A stretch of DNA of 64,000 nt from Hydractinia symbiolongicarpus (taxonomy: Eukaryota; Cnidaria; Hydrozoa; Anthoathecata; Hydractiniidae): positions 11,284,001-11,348,000 of the forward strand of contig NC_079876.1 of assembly GCF_029227915.1 (NCBI RefSeq), in the 5' to 3' direction. This document shows positions 38,237 through 50,100 of the stretch, in pieces. The notes under the pieces are model-generated. The model was not told where the DNA came from and ran no database searches. It saw only the letters and a program-made list of their open reading frames with translations. A program made the translations under genes and the position numbers. The first letter of the stretch is position 1, and every line of letters begins with the position of its first letter.

Positions 38237-38871
38237 TTTTATCTAATACATATAAGAACAAAAATAATTAAACAGTGAAAATATAAGACACTTTGAACAA
38301 GCAACAAAGTATTCTTATTACTTTCTAGGAACTGTTTTTAAAATATTACAGCATTCGAATTAACGGTCCGCGAATTGCGATTAACAAGTCATTTTTTTCT
38401 TCACAAATCAAATTTGCCTGACAAACAAGAAATTCGCAGATCGAAACTCAATATTTAAAAACGTGTATTGCGCATAAAATTTATTTTCGTTGTTTTAAAG
38501 TTTCTTTATTATTGCAAAAAGTAAAAAACAAGCCTGTGAATAAAAAAATGTGTAGATATGCAGGAATATAAATCATTTAAATCATGGAAAAAAGAAAGAA
38601 AAGCTTCTTCATTTTACAAGCTGCTTTTTAAGTTTCACTTTTGCTCAAAAAATGTGGCTGTGAAAACAATTTTAACGAAGTTTAAACTTGTATAACTAAG
38701 AAAGAAGAAGAAATTGCTCGTAAATATTTTGTTACTATTTAGGGTCATTTCCTGAGACGAAGTTCTCATATCACCATATTTAATTACAAAACTATTATAA
38801 AAATTTCTTGCGAAGCTTTTGCTGTATTTTGTTATAAATCCTACAAAAAACCATATCACAAAACAATAAAT
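38237..38871. other. Upstream region of the ISOC2-like gene
   Basis: AT-rich, no gene seen. It should include the promoter of the minus-strand ISOC2-like gene. Confidence 0.4.
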
Positions 38872-39066
38872 GTGATTGTCCAGGGGAATTTGATTAGCGT
38901 TAATAGCCAACATTAGCGCTATTTTCCATTGATAATTAATAATAATAATTAATCTCATGTTAACGCTATACGCTTTAATTATTGTTATTTCTTTTGTTCT
39001 TTGTAGAGATTTAACGTTAAAATTTAATGCTAAGTTGTTTGTTATCAATTTACCCTGGACAGTCAC
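38872..39066. mobile_element. Short TIR element, family 1 copy 1 (195 bp)
   Basis: The ends are GTGATTGTCCAGGGGAATT and the complement of a near-identical sequence (GTGACTGTCCAGGGTAAAT). Direct AAAT repeats at 38868-38871 and 39067-39070 fit a 4-bp target duplication. The inside is rich in TTAACG and TAGCGCTA phrases. There is no coding capacity, so it is a MITE mobilised by a transposase elsewhere. Confidence 0.8.
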
Positions 39067-39117
39067 AAATGTCATTAACATCTGGCATTTAACGTTCCCT
39101 AATTTAATATAAGCTGA

Positions 39118-39157
39118 AATATTGTTTCTCCCATATATTTATGGGAGAAACAATATT
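39118..39157. repeat. Perfect hairpin with 18-bp arms
   Basis: Arms 39118-39135 and 39140-39157 are perfectly complementary around a 4-base loop. Transcribed on either strand it would fold into a stable stem. It is close to, but outside, the TIR element at 38872-39066. Confidence 0.9.
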
Positions 39158-42050
39158 ATAGATAGAAAGTTTAATTAAGGTCTTCCCTGACAACTTTTTC
39201 TACATGGTTGTAATTCCCAGCTGTATGGTGTACATTACTGGGCTAAAGGAAAATTAAAAACACTTCCTTAAAGTGTACTGTGATCGCACGCCTACAGCAA
39301 GCTAAAAAAAAACAACATAAATGCTGAAAAAATTATTGTAATTTTCGTGGATTACTTTCAATTATCAATTCGAACACTGTATTATCTTTCAGGTGACTCT
39401 ATGGTAATGTAACTTTACATGTACATGATAGTTATCACTTTTCCACAAGCTTTCCGTTTTGTCAGAACTTTTGCTGTCTGTTAACCTACTGTTAAATACA
39501 TATATATTATATTTCTTCATGTTCATTTAGGTGATTAGTTATCTGGCTACATCTATTTGTTTACTCTGAACAGAGAATGTTTCACCCAATCAGACCTCCG
39601 ATCATGACAGGCGAATACAATCAATGTAAATCATATTGAACAAGAACTAATTTGCGCATCACTGACATACTTCTTGAGTCACTACTATGCAGTATGTCTC
39701 ACATAGCATGTCCTACACATGAACTCTACTTACCTTTTTCTCTAGAACTTTCATACACATATACAAAGCCACAGAAATTGGTAGGAACTATATAATTTTT
39801 TTAAAAATATATAACAGATTTTTATGATGAGAGTAAGACCCAAGACACCCTTTCATGACACATCCTGCAGTAACTTAATAGTACCTATGGTGAGAAACAC
39901 TAGGATATAAAATAAGGGGAAAGCGTGATTTAGCAGTTTCCTAGTCTTTAAAATGCGAGAAATTAGTGTTTTTTTTACTTGGCACCAGATGGTTTACCAA
40001 AAATGCTATTTAGGAAGTTTTACATTACCTATACAATATATTTTAAAAGCAAATCCACAAAGATGAGTGTTAGTTATTTAATACAGAACTGATAAGGTCC
40101 TCCTTTAAACTTTAAACGCGATTGTTGCAGTACACAGTTATCTTTTTAAACCCTGTTGTTTACAAATTTTATAGACTTCTGAACATTGTCACATGCAGGT
40201 TATTGTTATTGGAACAATAAGTTTCTTTGCTCTTTTTTATTTTTTTGCAATGTAATTTATTTTCTCTGAAACACAAAGGTCTATTACGAAACGCAGAAGC
40301 TTACATTCGGACTGTACTGTAACTTGCTCTTCTAATGTCACCCATACAGCCCCTGTGCATTTTATGTAAGTAAAGGAATTTTGCACTTATACTCTTTACC
40401 TCTGGGAAGTTTAATTTTTTAAGATTATATATTCACTACCTTCGCATTACTGATGAGTGTGATTTATCATGTACGTACCTAAATGCTAAATGATAAATAT
40501 TTGAGATAAATCTGTAACATTGTGTGTAACTGAAAAAATGTAAATTTGATTGCGATCTCAGTTACTTAATGTGTAATACAGAAAAAATGCTAGGGGAAAG
40601 CTTCACCCTTACTCTTTAGTTGCAGAGGGATTAAAAGCTCCCTATTTTTAAAACAACACCTTTTTTATCAGGTACTCCACCCTTCTTAATTTTAAAGTAA
40701 CTACCCTTATATTAACATTTAGTTGAAGTTATATTTAAAGACATTAGAGAGAACTTTTTTCTTACCTACCAAACCTTAGCAATGTTAAATTGGCAGTGAG
40801 AAAAAGTTCTAGCAAATTAAATTGTGCTCTTGCTTATTCCATTTGTCTACTTTGTCTTCCTTTCATAGTCACATATTGTGACTAAATATACCTGGTTTTT
40901 TTAGAACTTTAAGCAATGTCTCTAATGCATAGACAAGTCTCTCTAATATTCTAACGTTGTCAATTTTGAAAACTTCAACAAGCTTAGTTTACTGAGTTTA
41001 CTGAATCTTTTCACAATTGCCAACTTCAAATGATTTTTTCTAACAGGCTTGGACAGGCAGAAACAATAACTTAGATATATTAATAAATGTAGGATGAAAC
41101 ATGCTTCTTCAATTAAATGATCTGTCTTACTTGAAGTAGGCAACGTAAGAAGCAATAATTTATTCCAAAATATAGAGTAATATACAACAACCCCTATTCG
41201 CTAAATCCCACACTTTTTACTTAGAAATTTTCAACTTTCTTAATTTCTCAATATTTCAGAAAGTCCACATTTCCTTGCGTTTTATCCGTCGAAATCCACC
41301 ATTTTTTATAGTTTATTTTTCTGATTAAACCCAATTTAGGGTCATTGTATGCATTGTAATGCATTGTAATGGTTTCATTAATTTAAATTAAGATATTGAC
41401 GTTAAATTAGTGCTATTGACATTGACATACATTTTCGGCTACTTCAAAGGAAAATGAACACATTTACTTTGCCTGTTACAGAGAGACAGACGTACACTCC
41501 CTGTATTATTATATAGATTTACACTTGTTTTTTTGCGTTGCATACATGTTTTATCATTCCTAGGGTTTCCTGGGACATAACTGCGTATATTCATGCACTA
41601 GGCCAAGTTCCGTCTGCATTACAACTTTTAATAGTATAGGTGTTTTAGCCTGTGCCTGTCCTTTGTGATGATGATCAATGCGAGTGTCAAAGTGTAAACA
41701 ATACAAATTCTGATGATGCGAGCATTGCTATATGTTTTTCTACATTTTCGCAGACTTTGTTACTGAAAACCTACAAAGTTATTTCTGGGAGATACTAGCA
41801 GTACAAGAAATTACATGTCCGTCTCTTAATTACAGTTTAACACAAACAGGCTATATATATACCCTTCACCTCATGCCTTATATAAATAATATTCAGTCTG
41901 TCTCTATATGCAATCTTTGACACTTTAATAACTCATCTTCAGTACCTGTTACAAGCTCATCTCCATTCTTGTACAAGCATTAAAACACACACACACAACA
42001 ACAACAACAACAATTACATGGTATAATAAAACAGCTTTGTTTTTATATAT
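39158..42050. other. Gene-poor region with simple repeats
   Basis: No gene recognised over 2.9 kb. A CA/CAA-type microsatellite lies at about 41985-42012. A phrase at about 41398-41430 resembles the interior of the nearby TIR elements and may be a relic copy. Small open frames here are not conserved-looking. Confidence 0.5.
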
Positions 42051-43364
42051 GTGACTGTCCAGAGGAATTTGATAACAAACAATTAGTGTTAAATTTTAAC
42101 GTTATATCGCTATGAAGAACAAAAGAAATAAAGCTAATTAATGCTAGAAAAAGTCCACTTTAACGTTATAGAGCTAATGTTGGCTAATAAGGTTAATAGC
42201 ACTAAATAAATGTTACAAGCGTTAATATAATTTAACATTGTCTACAGATTCTCAAGCTTTTTTAAATAATAAGGCCAAGTCATGACTTAGTATAAGGATT
42301 GATCTTTGTTGCGCATTCTTTTTGCGGCTGTAGAAAAGTGGGGGACGTCTGAATCGTGAACCCCAATGATGATCGAGCGTCTACTGGTATAGTGACTCCC
42401 TCAATCTTAACTTCCTTTTCTACATGTTCGAAATAGTATGCATGACTATAATTGCATTTTCATAAATTTATTGTTTATTTTTCAGATCATAACAAGCAAA
42501 TATGAAAAATATGCTTCGTTTTCAAATTTAAAAAAAAAATCTTTATCCACGTGACTTAAATAAAACATCAAAATTCATTCGGAAATTTCAGCTACATTTT
42601 TATAAAATTTATACGAAAAAAAATATATATATATATATATACCGCACGTGGGTTTTGTTTATAAAATTGTTTGGATAACACTTTCGGTATAAAAAAATCC
42701 ATTAAATTCTGACCTGCTATGGTTTCCAATTGTTTTGTCAAATAAAGAAATTATCTGCAATTAAATCCATGATAAAATGTCTGTTCCGCCTGTAAGTGCA
42801 GTTTTGCAGACTTGCTTCATCCGTGCTCTGTCAGCGTTCACCTCCACGTTAGTTAACAACCGCATGGCTGGATTTCTTGTGTAAGACCTGGTTACCAATG
42901 ACGAAGGGGCCAGGCAAAAGAGATTTATGTCCACATAGTTCTTAACTAAATCAGCAGTTGGTGAATTAGGATTAAAAGGACCAGGACTATTCAATAAGAT
43001 CTAAAAGTGTGCCATCAAGCCGGAAATCTATCTAACGTTTTGCCCAACGGAAGGTCGAAATGAGCTACAGGCAGTAAGTCGTGCAGGAAAGGTCTCAGCT
43101 CTGTTCGTATTATTTGACATGCGGTGAAAAACAAATTTTGCTGACACAAAAATTTAAAATGGAATATTCAAGCTTTTTAACGTTAATAGCGCTATTTTAA
43201 CACTAATTATTATTATCGTCTTAACGTTATTATCATTACAAAAACAATTTTTATTAGCGCTATTGACATTATAGCGTCAATTGTTAGCACTAAAGCGTTA
43301 ACATTAGCGCTTTAAACACTAATTAACGCTAAGTGGTTGTTATCAAATTCCCTTGGACAGTCAC
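42051..43364. mobile_element. Long TIR element, family 1 copy 2 (1314 bp)
   Basis: The left end is GTGACTGTCCAGAGGAATTT and the right end its complement (TTCCCTTGGACAGTCAC). Direct ATAT repeats at 42047-42050 and 43365-43368 give a 4-bp target duplication, as in copy 1. About 200 bp at each end are TTAACG-rich and match copy 1. The middle (about 42250-43150) is unrelated to copy 1 and less AT-rich in part, containing a coding-like fragment and an AT microsatellite (42622-42641). Confidence 0.75.
42761..43130 (-). pseudogene. Decayed coding-like fragment carried in the TIR element
   Basis: The minus strand of 42761-42994 encodes 77 residues of normal-looking protein composition (SPGPFNPNSPTADLVKNY, then NPAMRLLTNVEVNADRARMK). 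Upstream, at about 43025-43130, another frame reads ELRPFLHDLLPVAHFDLPLG before a stop. The two stretches appear to belong to one protein broken by at least one frameshift and a stop. Base composition is clearly less AT-rich than the surroundings. I do not recognise the family; it may be a captured host exon or a fragment of a transposon protein. Confidence 0.4.
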
Positions 43365-43368
43365 ATAT

Positions 43369-44570
43369 AGTAGTAGAATATATTTTTACCAACAATATAC
43401 AGTGAATCTCGTGTATATATTCAGCGATTCGGTTTGGTTCCTATTTTAGGTGAAGAGAGTGCAGAGCTAGGCACATTTTGGAGTTTTAAGAACAATGTTA
43501 GGAAGTTTGAGCAAAGATAATTTTTTGGAGCAAAATCTAGATAGCTAAGCATCATTTCCAGACAGTTTTTTATTGTGGTTACCTTTCATTAGCTAATTAT
43601 TCTTCCGTTCACATTTTTTAGCACTCTTCCCACTACAAATTAGGTTTGTTTTCACCCTGCAAAATTTTAAAAATGGCGGATGTAGCATAAATGTGATTCG
43701 TCAACTAAGCAAAATGTCAATCATCACTACGGCAACAAAGCTGAACCGAATCGCCGAATAGGCCTATAAAATTCTGGGCCACGTCAGGGAAAACAGCAAA
43801 TTAGGATATCATAAACTAATTAGGCTATTAGCCAAATTAGGAGAACTTTGCTATGCTAACCTAATTAGGCTATGAAAATTTTTCAAAAGCAAAAAATCAC
43901 CGTTAACGCACTATCCACATCTTTATTTCACACTCTTTGTGCGTGTGTAATATATAAATAAAATACTTTGAGTGCGATTACTTTTTTAATTGGGAGGTAG
44001 ATAAGCTTTTAACCACATTGTTCTAAGGATTTCCAGTAAATCAATGCTCTAAAGCTACCTGGATACTAAACCATAAAAGACTGGAACTCTCAAACTTATG
44101 ATACAAGAGATTATTATTATTTAAGTTACTCTTACGATTCAGGAAAACTCTAACAGAATTGGGTATAATCAGTTGAAGCAGTTTTTTTTGCACCATTTAG
44201 GACCCAGATAACGATTTGGTCAGATCGCCAGCCACCTGTTCTACGGTGTGTGTGGCTGCTGTGGAACGGTGTAATAAATTTTATTGTACCCCTGATTTTT
44301 TCTGTACCCCCCTATGTTTCAAGGTATATCTTTTAGTACCGAGTATATTTCCGTCACACATTTTTTACGGTAACCGAAAGAGTGCTTCCCTTCACTTCGA
44401 TGCTGGTTCAACGCTGTGTAGCGAACTGCTTCAGTTTAAACCTTGGTATTATTACAATTTTCAATGTATAAAGACGAATGATATACATAAACAACCTCGC
44501 CAATAAAGTTTACAAAAAGCTGTGTTTTAGATTAGAATTTATAACAGCAAAAAAAAAAAAGTAAAAATAG
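43369..44570. other. Transition zone before the satellite array
   Basis: No gene recognised. A first diverged monomer-like phrase (CCCCTGATTTTTTCTGTACCC) appears at about 44286-44310, some 330 bp before the regular array. This may be a relic of the array edge. Confidence 0.5.
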
Positions 44571-44618
44571 TTACCAAGATGAGATTCGAACACACGCCTG
44601 CTCACAGCAGGGAAGCCA
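44571..44618 (-). other. tRNA-like T-arm relic at the array edge
   Basis: Read on the minus strand, the segment contains GGCGTGTGTTCGAATCTC, which resembles the T-arm/B-box of a tRNA (GTTCGAATC core), preceded by a possible stem. The 5' half of a tRNA and an acceptor stem are not visible, so it is not a functional tRNA gene. It could be a tRNA-derived SINE scrap. Confidence 0.35.
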
Positions 44619-44857
44619 AAATAATTCAGGCATCCATACCTGATTTTTTCTGTACCCCTTATGGCGTTACCAGATGTTTGTACGCCCAGCACTGTAGAGG
44701 TACAGAATAATTCAGGCATTCATACCTGATTTTTTCTGTACCCCCTATGACGTTGCCAGATATTTGCACGCCCAGCACTGTAGGGGGTACAGAATAATTC
44801 AGGCATTCATACCTGATTTTTTCTGTACCCCCTATCGCGTTGCCAGATATTGTACGC

Positions 44858-47159
44858 CTAGAACTGTAGGGGGGTACAGAATAATTCAGGCATTAATACC
44901 TGATTTTTTCTGTACCCCCTATGGCGTTGCCAGATATTTATACGCCCAAAACAGTAGGGGGGTACAGAATAATTCAGGCATTCATACCTGATTTTTTCTG
45001 TACCCCCTGTGGCGTTGCCAGATATTGTACGCCTAGAACTGTAGGGGGGTACAGAATAATTCAGGCATCCATACTTGATTTTTTCTGTACCCCCCATGGT
45101 GTACCCATATATTTGCACGCCCAGAACTGTAGGGGGTACAGAATAATTCAGGCATTCATACCTGATTTTTTCTGTACCCCCTATGGCGTTGCCAGATATT
45201 GTACGCCTAGAACTGTAGGGGGGTACAGAATAATTCAGGCATTAATACCTGATTTTTTCTGTACCCCCTATGACGTTGCCAGACATTTGCACGCCTAGAA
45301 CTGTAGGGGGGTACAGAATAATTCCGGCATCCATACCTGACTTTTTCTGTACCCCCATGGCGTACCCAGATATTTGCACGCCCAGAACTGTAGGGGGTAC
45401 AGATTAATTCAGGCATTCATACCTGATTTTTTCTGTACCCCCTATGGCGTTGCCAGATATTGTACGCCTAGAACTGTAGGGGGGTACAGAATAATTCAGG
45501 CATTAATACTAGATTTTTTCTGTACCCCTTATGGCGTTACCAGATGTTTGTACGCCCAGCACTGTAGGGGGTACAGAATAATTCAGGCATTCATACGTGA
45601 TTTTTTTTGTACCCCCTATGGCGTTGCCAGATGTTTGTACGACCAGCACTGTAGGGGGGTACAGAATAATTCAGGCATCCATACCTGATTTTTTCTGTAC
45701 CCCCTATGACGTTGCCAGATATTTGCACGCCCAGAACTGTAGGGGGTACAGAATAATTCAGGCATTCATACCTGATTTTTTCTGTACCCCCTGTGGCGTT
45801 GCCAGATATTGTACGCCTAGAACTGTAGGGGGGTACAGAATAATTCAGGCATCCATACCTGATTTTTCTGTACCCCCCATGGCGTACCCAGATATTTGTA
45901 CGCCCAGAACTGTAGGGGGGTACAGAATAATTCAGGCATCCATACCTGATTTTTTCTGTACCCCCTTCGCCGTTGCCAGATACTTCTACGCCAAGAACTG
46001 TAAGGGTGTACAGAATAATTCAGGCATCCATACCTGATTTTTTCTGTAGCCCCCATGGCGTACCCGGACATTTGTACGCCCAGAACTGTGGGGGGGGGGG
46101 GGGGTACAAAATAATTCAGGCATCCATACCTGATTTTTTCTGTACCCCCTATGGGGTTGCCATTTATTTGCACGCCCAGAACTGTAGAGGGTACAGAATA
46201 ATTCAGGCATTCATACCTGATTTTTTCTGTACCCCCTATGGCGTTGCCAGATATTGTACGCCTAGAACTGTAGGGGGGTACAGAATAATTCAGGCATTAA
46301 TACCTGATTTTTTTTGTACCCCCTATGACGTTGCCAGACATTTGCACGCCTAGAACTGTAGGGGGGTACAGAATAATTCCGGCATCCATACCTGATTTTT
46401 TCTGTACCCCCCATGGTAAACCCAGATATTTGCACGCCCAGAACTGTAGGGGGTACAGGTTAATTCAGGCATTCATACCTGATTTTTGCTGTACCCCCTA
46501 TGGCGTTGCCAGATATTGTACGCCTAGAACTGTAGGGGGGTACAGAATAATTCAGGCATTAATACTTGATTTTTTCTGTACCCCTTATGGCGTTACCAGA
46601 TGTTTGTACGCCCAGCACTGTAGGGGGTACAGAATAATTCAGGCATCCATACCTGATTTTTTCTGTAGCCCCCATGGCGTACCCGGACATTTGCACGCCC
46701 AGAACTGTAGGGGGTACAGATTAATTCAGGCATTCATACCTGATTTTTTCTGTACCCCCTATGGCGTTGCCAGATATTGTACGCCTAGAACTGTAGGGGG
46801 GTACAGAATAATTCAGGCATTAATACTTGATTTTTTCTGTACCCCTTATGGCGTTACCAGATGTTTGTACGCCCAGCACTGTAGGGGGTACAGAATAATT
46901 CAGGCATTCATACGTGATTTTTTTTGTACCCCCTATGGCGTTGCCAGATGTTTGTACGACCAGCACTGTAGGGGGGTACAGAATAATTCAGGCATCCATA
47001 CCTGATTTTTTCTGTACCCCCTATGACGTTGCCAGATATTTGCACGCCCAGAACTGTAGGGGGTACAGAATAATTCAGGCATTCATACCTGATTTTTTCT
47101 GTACCCCCTATGGCGTTGCCAGATATTGTACGCCTAGAACTGTAGGGGGTACAGAATAA
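44858..47159. repeat. Higher-order block 1, repeated at 48799-51095
   Basis: The order of monomer variants here recurs 3941 bp to the right up to the poly-G at 46090, and 3936 bp to the right after it. The change of 5 equals the difference in poly-G length (15 against 10). Part of the pattern recurs again near 56399-57159. Confidence 0.85.
45655..45704. repeat. Example of the hairpin present in each typical satellite monomer
   Basis: Arm 45655-45675 (GGGGGTACAGAATAATTCAGG) pairs with arm 45684-45704 (CCTGATTTTTTCTGTACCCCC) over 21 positions with only two mismatches (T opposite T), leaving an 8-base loop. The same arrangement recurs across the array wherever one monomer's G run meets the next monomer's C run. 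Confidence 0.9.
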
Positions 47160-50100
47160 TTCAGGCATTAATACCTGATTTTTTCTGTACCCCCTATGGC
47201 GTTGCCAGATATTTATACGCCCAAAACAGTAGGGGGGTACAGGATAATTCAGGCATCCATACCTGATTTTTTCTGTACCCTCTATGGCGTTGCCAGATAT
47301 TTGCACGCCCAGAACTGTAGGGGGGTACAGAATAATTCAGGCATCCATACCTGATTTTTTCTGTACCCCCTATGGGGTTGCCATATATTTGCACGCCCAG
47401 AACTGTAGGGGGTACAGAATAATTCAGGCATCCATACCTGATTTTTTCTGTACCCCCTATGGCGTTGCCAGATATTGTACGCCTAGAACTGTAGGGGGGT
47501 ACAGAATAATTCAGGCATTAATACCTGATTTTTTCTGTACCCCCTATGACGTTGCCAGACATTTATACGCCCAAAACAGTAGGGGGGTACAGAAAAATTC
47601 AGGTATCCATACCTGATTTTTTCTGTACCCTCTATGGCGTTGCCAGATATTTGCACGCCCAGAACTGTAGGGGTACAGAATAATTCAGGCATTCATACCT
47701 GATTTTTTCTGTACCCCCTATGGCGTTGCAAGATATGGTACGCCTAGAACTGTAGGGGGGTACAGAATAATTCAGGTATTAATACCTGATTTTTTCTGTA
47801 CCCCCTATGGCGTTGCCAGATATTTATACGCCCAAAACAGTAGGGGGGTACAGGATAATTCAGGCATCCATACCTGATTTTTTCTGTACCCTCTATGGCG
47901 TTGCCATATATTTGCTCGCCCAGAACTGTAGGGGGTACAGAATAATTCAGGCATTCATACCTGTTTTTTTCTGTACCCCCTATGGCGTTGCCAGATATTG
48001 TACGCCTAGAACTGTAGGGGGGTACAGAATAATTCAGGCATTAATACCTGATTTTTTCTGTACCCCCTATGGCGTTGCCAGATATTTATACGCCCAAAAC
48101 AGTAGGGGGGTACAGGATATTTCAGGCATCCATACCTGATTTTTTCTGTACCCTCTATGGCGCTGCCAGATATTTGCACGCCCAGAACTGTAGGGGGGTA
48201 CAGAATAATTCAAGCATTCATACCTGATTTTTTCTGTACCCCCTGTGGCGTTGCCAGATATTGTACGCCTAGAACTGTAGGGGGGTACAGAATAATTCAG
48301 GCATCCATACCTGATTTTTTCTGTACCCCCCATGGCGTACCCAGATATTTGTACGCCCAGAACTGTAGGGGGGTACAGAATAATTCAGGCATCCATACCT
48401 GATTTTTTCTGTACCCCCTTCGCCGTTGCCAGATACTTCTACGCCAAGAACTGTAAGGGTGTACAGATAATTCAGGCATCCATACCTGATTTTTTCTGTA
48501 GCCCCCATGGCGTACCCGGATATTTGTACGCCCAGGACTGTGGGGGGGGGGGGTACAGAATAATTCAGGCATCCATACCTGATTTTTTCTGTACCCCCTA
48601 TGGGGTTGCCATATATTTGCACGCCCAGAACTGTAGGGGGTACAGAATAATTCAGGCATTCATACCTGATTTTTTCTGTACCCCCTATGACGTTGCCAGA
48701 TATTGTACGCCTAGAACTGTAGGGGGGTACAGAATAATTCAGGCATTAATACCTGATTTTTTCTGTACCCCCTATGACGTTGCCAGACATTTGAACGCCT
48801 AGAACTGTAGGGGGGTACAGAATAATTCAGGCATTAATACCGGATTTTTTCTGTACCCCCTATGGCGTTGCCAGATATTTATACGCCCAAAACAGTAGGG
48901 GGGTACAGAATAATTCAGGCATTCATACCTGATTTTTTCTGTACCCCCTGTGGCGTTGCCAGATATTGTACGCCTAGAACTGTAGGGGGGTACAGAATAA
49001 TTCAGGCATCCATACCTGATTTTTTCTGTACCCCCCATGGTGTACCCATATATTTGCACGCCCAGAACTGTAGGGGGTACAGAATAATTCAGGCATTCAT
49101 ACCTGATTTTTTCTGTACCCCCTATGGCGTTGCCAGATATTGTACGCCTAGAACTGTAGGGGGGTACAGAATAATTCAGGCATTAATACCTGATTTTTTC
49201 TGTACCCCCTATGACGTTGCCAGACATTTGCACGCCTAGAACTGTAGGGGGGTACAGAATAATTCCGGCATCCATACCTGATTTTTTCTGTACCCCCATG
49301 GCGTACCCAGATATTTGCACGCCCAGAACTGTAGGGGGTACAGATTAATTCAGGCATTCATACCTGATTTTTTCTGTACCCCCTATGGCGTTGCCAGATA
49401 TTGTACGCCTAGAACTGTAGGGGGGTACAGAATAATTCAGGCATTAATACTAGATTTTTTCTGTACCCCTTATGGCGTTACCAGATGTTTGTACGCCCAG
49501 CACTGTAGGGGGTACAGAATAATTCAGGCATTCATACGTGATTTTTTTTGTACCCCCTATGGCGTTGCCAGATGTTTGTACGACCAGCACTGTAGGGGGG
49601 TACAGAATAATTCAGGCATCCATACCTGATTTTTTCTGTACCCCCTATGACGTTGCCAGATATTTGCACGCCCAGAACTGTAGGGGGTACAGAATAATTC
49701 AGGCATTCATACCTGATTTTTTCTGTACCCCCTGTGGCGTTGCCAGATATTGTACTCCTAGAACTGTAGGGGGGTACAGAATAATTCAGGCATCCATACC
49801 TGATTTTTCTGTACCCCCCATGGCGTACCCAGATATTTGTACGCCCAGAACTGTAGGGGGGTACAGAATAATTCAGGCATCCATACCTGATTTTTTCTGT
49901 ACCCCCTTCGCCGTTGCCAGATACTTCTACGCCAAGAACTGTAAGGGTGTACAGAATAATTCAGGCATCCATACCTGATTTTTTCTGTAGCCCCCATGGC
50001 GTACCCGGACATTTGTACGCCCAGAACTGTGGGGGGGGGGTACAGAATAATTCAGGCATCCATACCTGATTTTTTCTGTACCCCCTATGGGGTTGCCATT

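Noticed and set aside
38635-39081. 148-codon minus-strand open frame
   Set aside because: It runs through a MITE and AT-rich DNA and has no protein-like conservation.
44216-44506. 96-codon open frame on the plus strand just before the array
   Set aside because: It overlaps a diverged monomer-like phrase, has no recognisable pattern and lacks any supporting exon structure.
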